This document shows, one piece after another, positions 1 to 9,000 of a stretch of 64,000 nt of DNA. This stretch comes from Gimesia chilikensis (GTDB taxonomy: Bacteria; Planctomycetota; Planctomycetia; Planctomycetales; Planctomycetaceae). The DNA is taken from positions 1 through 64,000 of the forward strand of contig NZ_VTSR01000013.1 in the NCBI RefSeq assembly GCF_008329715.1, read 5' to 3'. A program made the translations under genes and the position numbers. The notes beneath the pieces were generated by a model. The model was not told the DNA's origin and did not search any database. It worked only from the letters and a program-made list of their open reading frames with translations. Position 1 is the first letter of the stretch. Each line of letters begins with the position of its first letter.

Positions 1-3000
1 GTTGATCGTGTCGTCGCCGTCGGTGCCGGTGACGTTCAGATCGTCGATGTTGGCATAAGTCACATCGGTGCCGGCAGAGCTGGAGATTCCGTCGATGGTC
101 GTCGAAGTGACTTCGAACGTGTCACCGGTGACGTCACCGCTATCGACGATGTTCAGCGTGTCGACTCCATCTTCACCGTCCACCGTCAAAGCTGCGAAGA
201 TGTTGTCTACCGTGCTTCCAGCATCGAAGATCTGGAACAGATCGTCGCCCAGGCCGCCCAGGAGGCTGACGCTGGTGACACCCGCGGGTGTGCTGCGGAC
301 ACGGATCGTATCGTTGGATACATCGTCAGCAGCGAACACGTCGTCGGCATCCAGTTCCACGCTGGTCAGCGTCGTCGCTGAGTCCAGAGCGATCAGGTCG
401 ATCAGTTCCGCGCCGGTTCCCGAGACAACCTGCAGTTCATTAAAGCCGTCGAATACCAGAGCGGTGAAACCGCCGTTACCGGTGATCTGGGAGACGCCGT
501 CGGCGGGAGTGCCGTCGTCGTTGATGTTCAGACCGGTGGTGGCGGGTGTGGAAGAAGCGTCGACTCGCAGGCCGCCGTTCGCAGCACCGGAGAATCCGAC
601 TCCTTCGACGTTACCGAAGGAGAGACCCAGGTCGATGTCGGTGTCCCCTACTGCAGAGGCACCAATGTTACCGCTGCCCAGGCCGTCGATCACATCCGAG
701 AAGTAACCGGCGTTGTGATCGGTGATGAAGTTCACATTGATCGCGTCGGTTCCGTTTTTACCGTCGTAGTGAATCGTGATGTCGTTCACATCGTAGGTAT
801 TGGGATTGAACTCGTCTTCCAGGAATGTTTCCGCAGCCAGGTTCAGGTGGGCCCCGTTGGAACCGGGGATGCCTGCAGGAGCGGCTGTGGTAAACATCGG
901 CAGACCGCCTGCGGTTTCGTTGATATTCAACGTATCGTCGTCAGCCGATCCCAGTACGGTGAAGGACAGAATATCCGCATCGTTACCGGTGAAGAAGTTG
1001 CTGCCATTGATGTCGATCAGCAGGTTGGTGCCGCCGGCATCCAGACCAACGTCGATCGTGTCATCGGAAGCGTCTTCGAACCCGGAGAAGAACATGTCCA
1101 GCACCAGGTGGTAGGAGCCACTGCCGTTGGTGTTGACGTCTTCAATGCTGGTGTAGTTCACAGCCTGCTCGGTATCGGGAGCCAGGAAGCTGAACTGTCC
1201 TGAACCCGGATCTCCACCTAATGTCAAAGCCGGAGCAGAAGCCAGGCCACTGAAATCGAGATTGAGCACATCGCCGGGACCAGGCAGAGTCGGATCACCG
1301 CCATTCACGGTGATCGGTGAATCGACGGTCGGCAGGATGTTGAAGATATCGCTGTCGTCCCCACCGTTAATGGTGGTCTGCGTCGCATTGACATTGCCCA
1401 GCAGGTCAACGGTAGCTCCGGCCCCATCAGTAATCGGGTCGATATTGATTGTAATCGTGGTCGCGGCAATCACTTCGCCTGTCAGTGACAGCAGGAAGTC
1501 ATCACCGGAGTTCAGAACCACATCAGCGCCCGTTGACTGAACGGTCACACCAGCATTGATCGTCAGATCATCACCGGGGCCCGCAGTATCAGTAGAGGTC
1601 AGCGAGACCGTTCCGGCAGCTGTCACGTTGCTGGCCACAGTCAGCGGGCTGGCGGCAGAAATGGTGACATTTCCGGCACCGGCATCGACGCCAACCAGAC
1701 CATCGACAGTCCCGATTTCTAAAGCGCCTGTATTGCTGACTACAATACTACCGAGAGGAGAACCTGCTGCGACACGAGCGACCGCCGTGTCAAAGTCGGC
1801 AGCCCCAGCACCGCCAATACCGATTGCAGCCCGCAAAGCCAATTCGTTAGCAGTTACCAGAGCTGCTTCACCACCCGAGTTGTCCTGGATGGCACCACTG
1901 AGAGACTCGATGTAAACCGCCCCCCCTGCACTTTGCAGGTTGACAATAGAGGCATTACCAGTCGAGCTCACATTGATGGTTCCCCCGTAGGCATTGACGA
2001 CACTGCCGTCGTTCTGAATAAAGTTCTCACCCCCAGCCCCATTGTCGTCAGCAACCAGAGTAATGCCCGCTGCGGAGGTCGTGTCTACAAGTGCAGGACC
2101 ATTCAAAATCAAAGTGCTATCGGCCCGTAATTCGATGGCCCCGCCGTTTGTCTGTACTGCCGCACCGACTCCAATGACACCTTGTGAGTCCACGAGAATC
2201 GAAGAACCGGCGCCTGTTGCTTCAATCGCCTGAGCCACATTGAGTGTCCCACCAATCACCAGGGAGATATCCCCCGAGGCGGTGACCCCACTCAGTCCGT
2301 CAACAGTAGCAATGCTTCCGCCATTAAGTTCCTGCAGGTAGATATCGCCGGACGTTGCGACAGCGGCAATGTCGCCGACCTCCAGATCAACGTCCCCTGC
2401 CCCCGCAGAACCGATGCCGGTCGCGGCACGCAGAGCGACTCTGTCCGCGGTAATGACTGCCGCCTCAGCAGCGATATTATCAAAAATCTGACCGCCGGCT
2501 GCTGTGACCTGGACTTCCCCACTTGTATTCACATTCGTGAGCAGAATATGAACGGCTGCATCGAGGTCAATCGTACCGTCACCACTGCTGGTGATCTGAG
2601 TGCCGGTATCGGTCATGACGATCAGACCAGCGGAGTTAATCTCAATCAGATTACTTCCATCATTGGAAATGATCGCTCCAAAACCGACGTCGAAGTTGCC
2701 TGACGCATTAGACAGCTGCAGTGCCCCGCCGGTGACAGCGAGGTTTTCATTCACAACGAGGCCAGCCCCAGCTGTAATCGTGGTATTGCCGCTGACTGTG
2801 AGCCCGTTGATACCGCCGGCATTGCCGATGACAATCCCGTTAAGCTCAGCCAGTTCCAGGCCGCCGCTGATATTCCCTTCCAGAAAACCAAGGGCCGTTT
2901 CCAGAGCATCTCCTACACCAGCACCAGCTCCTGCAGTCAGAGTCGCCTGGTTCGCGGTAATGTTATTATTACCGGCATTCGCATCGCTGATCGCACCAGC

Positions 3001-6000
3001 GGTCGCGGTGACGGTCACATCGCCGGAGGTCGTGATCTGTCCCAGCTGGATATTGTTACCCGCGGTCAGATCGATGGTATTCGCAGTCGCGTCGATAATA
3101 CCCGCGGCAGCAAAGGTGATCTGATCATTGGCATCGACGTCCACGGTACCACTGGTCGTAAATGTGCCATTGACGTTGACCTGACCTGCATTCAGGTCGG
3201 CGTTTCCGGAACCGATATTGGTAGGTCCGGCAAGGGTAAGCGTATCATCATTTCCGGCATTCACTGTCAGGTTTGCAGTGAATGTGGAGTCGACGGCGTT
3301 GACAATCACTGTATCAGCACCTGAACCGCCAGCAACTTCGGTATTGATGGTCAGCGTACCAGTCGGATGTGTGAAGACAACGCTTTCGCCCAGGGTCGAA
3401 TTGATCTGAGATTCTCCGTCACCCACATCACCATCATCAGCGAGTGTGATGGTTTCGGCGGCACCGGTGTAACTGAAGATACGATCGGTTGCGGTGATCG
3501 TGTCAATGATCGGTTCCAGACCAGTGTAGGTAATTGTGGAAGTGCCTTCGCCATCGAAGAAGATTGATCCGTCGTTGGCATTCGCAAACTGGTGTTCAAC
3601 GGTGGTAGCGGTTCCGCCCAGAATTTCGAGCACATCGCCGTCACCATCTTCACCGCCGGTTCCGCCATTGAAGAAAATTCCCCCGACCGGATCTGCATAA
3701 CCGGTGACCGGATTGTGAATCCGGAAGATATCATCACCGTCCAGACCGTTAAAGGTCAGTGAGGTGATGCCGGTCAGAATAACTGGTCCAAGTGTGGTTT
3801 CCCCAACCCCGCCTACATCGGTAGTCAGAATAAAGACGGCGGTGTTAGCGTCGGTAAACGTGATGTCCAGCAGATCGTCTTCCCCGGTACCGTAGACGAC
3901 GATATCGCCACTACCGAAGAGAGTGCTGTCCTGGAAAGCACCGATGTGAGGTGTATCGGTTGCGGTATCCACGGCAAACTCAGATGAGCCATAAGCGGCT
4001 GTGGAACCGAAGCCAATCGCAAACTTATCTTCCAGTGAAGGTGATGGCGTGTAGAGCACATCATTTTCGTAAGCAAACAGCGGATCACCGAACTGATTTG
4101 TGGGATCCAGCACGACGTTGGAATCCACATCGTTGTCGTTGAATGCGTTGTAAGTCACATTCGCATTCGAGGGAGCGATGACACCAAAGCCTTCAATCAG
4201 GGGCAGTGGAGGTTCAGCCTGAATCATCAGATCGATGCCGGTCCCTCCGTCGCCGGGAACGACATCCGTTCCAGGAGCATCATCCAGGTTCCAGTAGGCA
4301 ATCAGGCTGGGATCGCCATTCAGAGCAGAACCGCCAACGCTGTTGAGCCGGATATCATCCAGCAGAACAGAGCTTAAAACCGTATCAAACCAGGCAATGT
4401 CGTCCATCATACCGTCGAAGAAACGAGCAGGGTCGCCAGGATCGCGGCCCACATTCATCAGCCCGTTGATTGTATCGGTAAAGTGAGCCAGATCAAAACC
4501 GGACATGTTCTGATCATATGCTGCCAGATAGCTCTGTTCGGTACCGTTGACGTAAATCCGCATCTCGCCGACTGAGGCATCCCACGTATATTGAATGTTG
4601 GTCCAGACTCCCTGGTAGGCGTTATCGCCACCACTGGAAATCACATATTCACCATCAGTCTGAACACGACTGAAGAACTGGCCTGAACTGTTGGGACGAT
4701 ACTGGAATTCCAGTCCGGCATTACCCGGCCCTTCAAAGAACTGATTCCGTCTGCCGGCATCATCCATATTCACCCAGAAGTTCAACGTGCCTTCTGCACC
4801 AACGTCGAACGAAGGATCCTGGAAGGTTGCGAAGTCGTCGACACCATCAAATTCGAGTGCGCCCCCAAACTGTCCAGCACCAGGTTGGAATACTGGCCCA
4901 AAGGGAGAGATACCGTCGGCAACGATGTACATTTCAATGCCGTTTTTATTGTCGATGGCAATATCGCCGGCAGCCTGATCGAAGTCCCAATGTGCTACCA
5001 GGCGTGCATCGGCGGCTAGAGTCGCTACGCCGTTGTTGCGGATATTATCACGATCGGTCTGATTCAGAACTGAATTGAACCAGCCAACATCATCCATCAG
5101 ACCATCAAAGTGGCGACCGCCGCCGGCGTCTTTACCGACAGTAATCAGTTCGCTGACGGTATTGACCGTCGCGGCCCACTGCGAAAGATCAGAATCGTAG
5201 GTAGAGCTCAGGTAGCCAACCTCAGTGCCATCAATATAGATGAACATCTTGGGGCCACCAGCGGCATTAAAGTCCCACGTATATTGAATGTTCTGCCAGA
5301 CATTGGGGTTGGCAGCGCCACCATCCTGAATGACATAGTTATCCGAACTGACATCACGTTCCGGGCTGCCGTAGAACTGCCCACCACCGTCTTCACGATA
5401 CTGGAATTCAAAACCAACACTGTTCAACCCCTCAAAGAACATGTTGCGTCGGCTGGTGTCATGCATGTTAATCCAGAAACTGAGCGTTCCCGCTGTACCC
5501 ACATCAAAAGCAGGATCCTGGAAGAAGGCGTAATCGTCCGTGCCGTCAAATTCAAGAGCACCGCCGAAGACACCACCGGCTGTCTGCCAGAGTGGATCGG
5601 TTGAAGGCTGTGGTCCCTGGTAGGTATACCCATCGAAAATATTGTCGGTGATGTTGACTTCACCGGGAGCAACCGGAAGAGCGGGATCAAAGTAAACGCC
5701 ACCGGCTTGAGCGTAATTACCCAGCTGGTTAACCGTCGCGGCATCTTCCCAGACGAAGGTGTTATGAATGATATCCAGACCATCGGCGGTCATGCCCTGG
5801 TTGGTGACAATAATGGTATAGTTCTGATCGCCCTCTTCCTGGAAGGCCCCAGCTTCGAGTCCATTATTGAAATAGTTGAAGGAGATCTCACCACTGAAAG
5901 CCTGATTGTTCGGATCGTTGAAGGTTCCCTGAGGACCAATGGAGATGGGTCCCCAGCGGTAATGATCTTCACGGAATTCGTTGCGGGTAATCAGGAAGTG

Positions 6001-9000
6001 CTCTCCACTGCCGCTATCCCCGTCACGAATCGCAGCCCGTCCGAATTTTCCTTCGAAAACGGAGTCAGAGACTTCCAGATAATCAGCCCCTTCGAAGACC
6101 ACGGCACTACGGTAATTGTCACCGAAGAGCAGGCCATTCAGAGTGGTATAATCTGCGTTGGTGTAGACGACATAACCACGGTAATCGGTGGCGGACGTAT
6201 GTGTCTGCCAGCCGAGTTGTGCGCCACTTAAGGAAACGTTATCTGCTGAGATATCGACCACGATATCGAAAGTTGAGGGTGCCCCCGCTTTGCGGATCTG
6301 AACGACATCGCTCCCCGCACCAACGATTGACACAGATTCGTCAACATCCAGGGTCGAAGAAACCAGGTAGTTACCTGCGGAGACGTAGATGTCACCACCA
6401 TTGCCGGCGACATCAACGGCATCCTGAAGATCGGCACCGCCGGCTGAACCGAATACAACGACAACATCAGCATCACCGGAAACAGCACCAATCAGATCAC
6501 CGTCCAGGTCAACGACCTCCGAATTCAATGCAATACCTGTAGCAGTCACAGTGACGCCATTGGTCACTGTCGACCTTTCGGCATTCACAGTCAGTGATCG
6601 CCCGGCATTTAATGAAATTGCTGAGTTAACACTTACAACATCATCAACGCCTGCTTCTCCATTGATAATCAGGTTACCGCTGAAATTTGGCGCCAGTGAG
6701 TCAATATCGATGACATCGGTACCATCACCTGCGTTGATGGTCAGAGTGCCGGTAGGATTATTGAAAGTGACTACCTCAGCAGCCGTAGAATCGACGGTTG
6801 TCTGCCCTGCCCCTGCATCTGTGACAGTAATGGTTTCATCGACACCACTATAGTTCAGAGTCACATTCGTGGCATTGACCGTTGACGAGATTGGCTCCAG
6901 CCCGGTGTAGGTAATAAAGTCGGTTCCGGAACCATTCAGCTGAATACTGCCATCACTGGCATTGAAAAAGAAATATTCCATGGAAACCAGGCTGCCACCA
7001 ACCAACGCGATGGCGTCATTGCCGCCGGTTCCGCCGTTGAATTCAATCTGCAGAGGAGTTAAATCATCGATGCCGGTCATGTCGATCGTCAAGGTATCAT
7101 CCTGACCATCCTCACCGTTGATCACCAGCGTATCCTCGAGGGCAGCCAGGGGAGTATTCCAGATCACATCTCCCGTATTCACGTCGGTCAGAATCACATT
7201 GCCACCGACAATCTGCAGAGAATACTCATCTGGATTACCATCGGCAGGAATTGTCACAACAGGTGTCGGGATCTCGGTGTAGATGGCAACATCATTGCCA
7301 TCACCGCCGGAATAGGTCAGGTAAGCACTGAGCCCGGTGACTCCGAAGAAATCGATGAATTCGAAGCCTTCCGGATAGCCATTGAAAGAGCCTACGATTC
7401 CATCTGTATCATCATTTTCCAGCAGGACAAATGACTGCGTATCAGCCGGAGTGAAGCCGGGAATCAGGTTGAGGGTCGCATCTCCCAGAGAGACGGCACC
7501 ATTGACGACCAGTTGATCGTGCTCGGTTCCGGCGACAGTCCCATCGACTTCGACATCCAGTTGATCGTTGCTGTCCAGTTTCAGATCGCCATTGATGACA
7601 ACCTGCCCCGGGCTGTTCCCCGGCACCAGTGTGACAGATTTATCGACACCGGTAATCGTCGCATCGACGTTCCCGGCATAGGTACCGCTGTTGATCTTTA
7701 TGGTTCCACCGGGTGCCACAGCCTGTAAAGCTTCTTCAATTCTTCCGACAAGACCGGTCTGATCCCCCAAGGTAGTCACATTCAGCGTGGAGAAATCGCC
7801 CTGAAAACCTGCGGTAACGCCATCGGTATCGGTACCGTTATCCAGATAGGAAGTGAAATCGACACCTCCGGTCATCAATGCTGCGACTGTAGCTTCAACA
7901 TTCGATCCCCACCAGTTATTGGAAGCGTTGACCACTGCACCGCCGCCACTGGAAATGCCAGCAGCATTTCCTGCCAGGGAGTTACTATTGATATTCACCT
8001 GGGCACCAGAGGTTAAACCACCGGGAGATCCTGCCAGGGCATCATAAAGGGTGACGGCAGTATCGAAACCTGTGATGATATTGTTCGAGATATCGATTAC
8101 AGCTGTGGGCGAAATGGCACCTGAAAAGGAATTGTCTGTAATAACGGCGATACCCGTTGTCGAATACCCACCCAGAGTTGTGTTGTCTGTCAGCGTATTT
8201 CCGCTGATGGTGATCGCACTTGATGCACCGGAAAGTGAAATCGCAGAGGTGCTTGTTGATCCAGCACTGGAGTTCCCGGTAAACGTGATGTTGTTATCAC
8301 TAATGGTAACCGGGGCATGTGTATAATTTGTATTCAGATTGACGTCGATGCGGGTCCAGGAATAAGTCAGCGTCGAGATATCACTATCAAAGGTATTGTC
8401 GCTGATCGTCACTCCACCCACGAGGGCTTCTGCACGACTGTCGAGCTGAATTGCCGGTCGGTCAGAATTTTCGAAATCGTTATTGGTGATCTGAATATTT
8501 CCGAAGGCCATGCCATTGGCGGAATACTTGTTATTTAAAACAATGTCGCGTTCACTATCACCTGCCGGGTTTCCAAAAAATTCATTGCCGCTGATGCTGG
8601 AATCGCGCAAGTCTTCTGCGTAGATACTGACATCGCTGATATTCTGGAATGTCGAATTGGTGACTTGCAGATCACGGAGATGGCCACCAGTCACTGTATT
8701 GTTGCTGGCTTCATTAATGGCATTCCTCATTCCATCGAATGTCGTATTATCAACATGAATACCATCAGCAACAGCTGTTGTTGCCATCCGAATACCAGTA
8801 CCACCCGTACCAGAGAAGTAACTGTTTGCCACACTCAGATTTGTCAAAACGGCATTATTATGGATCTCGATACCATAGGCACCGGAAACGATGCCGGTGA
8901 AATTGACGTTATCAACCTGCAGATTATCGACAGCAGAATCGACCCGAATGCCTTGTGTCGCCCCCTGCAGTGTCATGTTTTGAAAACTGACATCGTCTGC

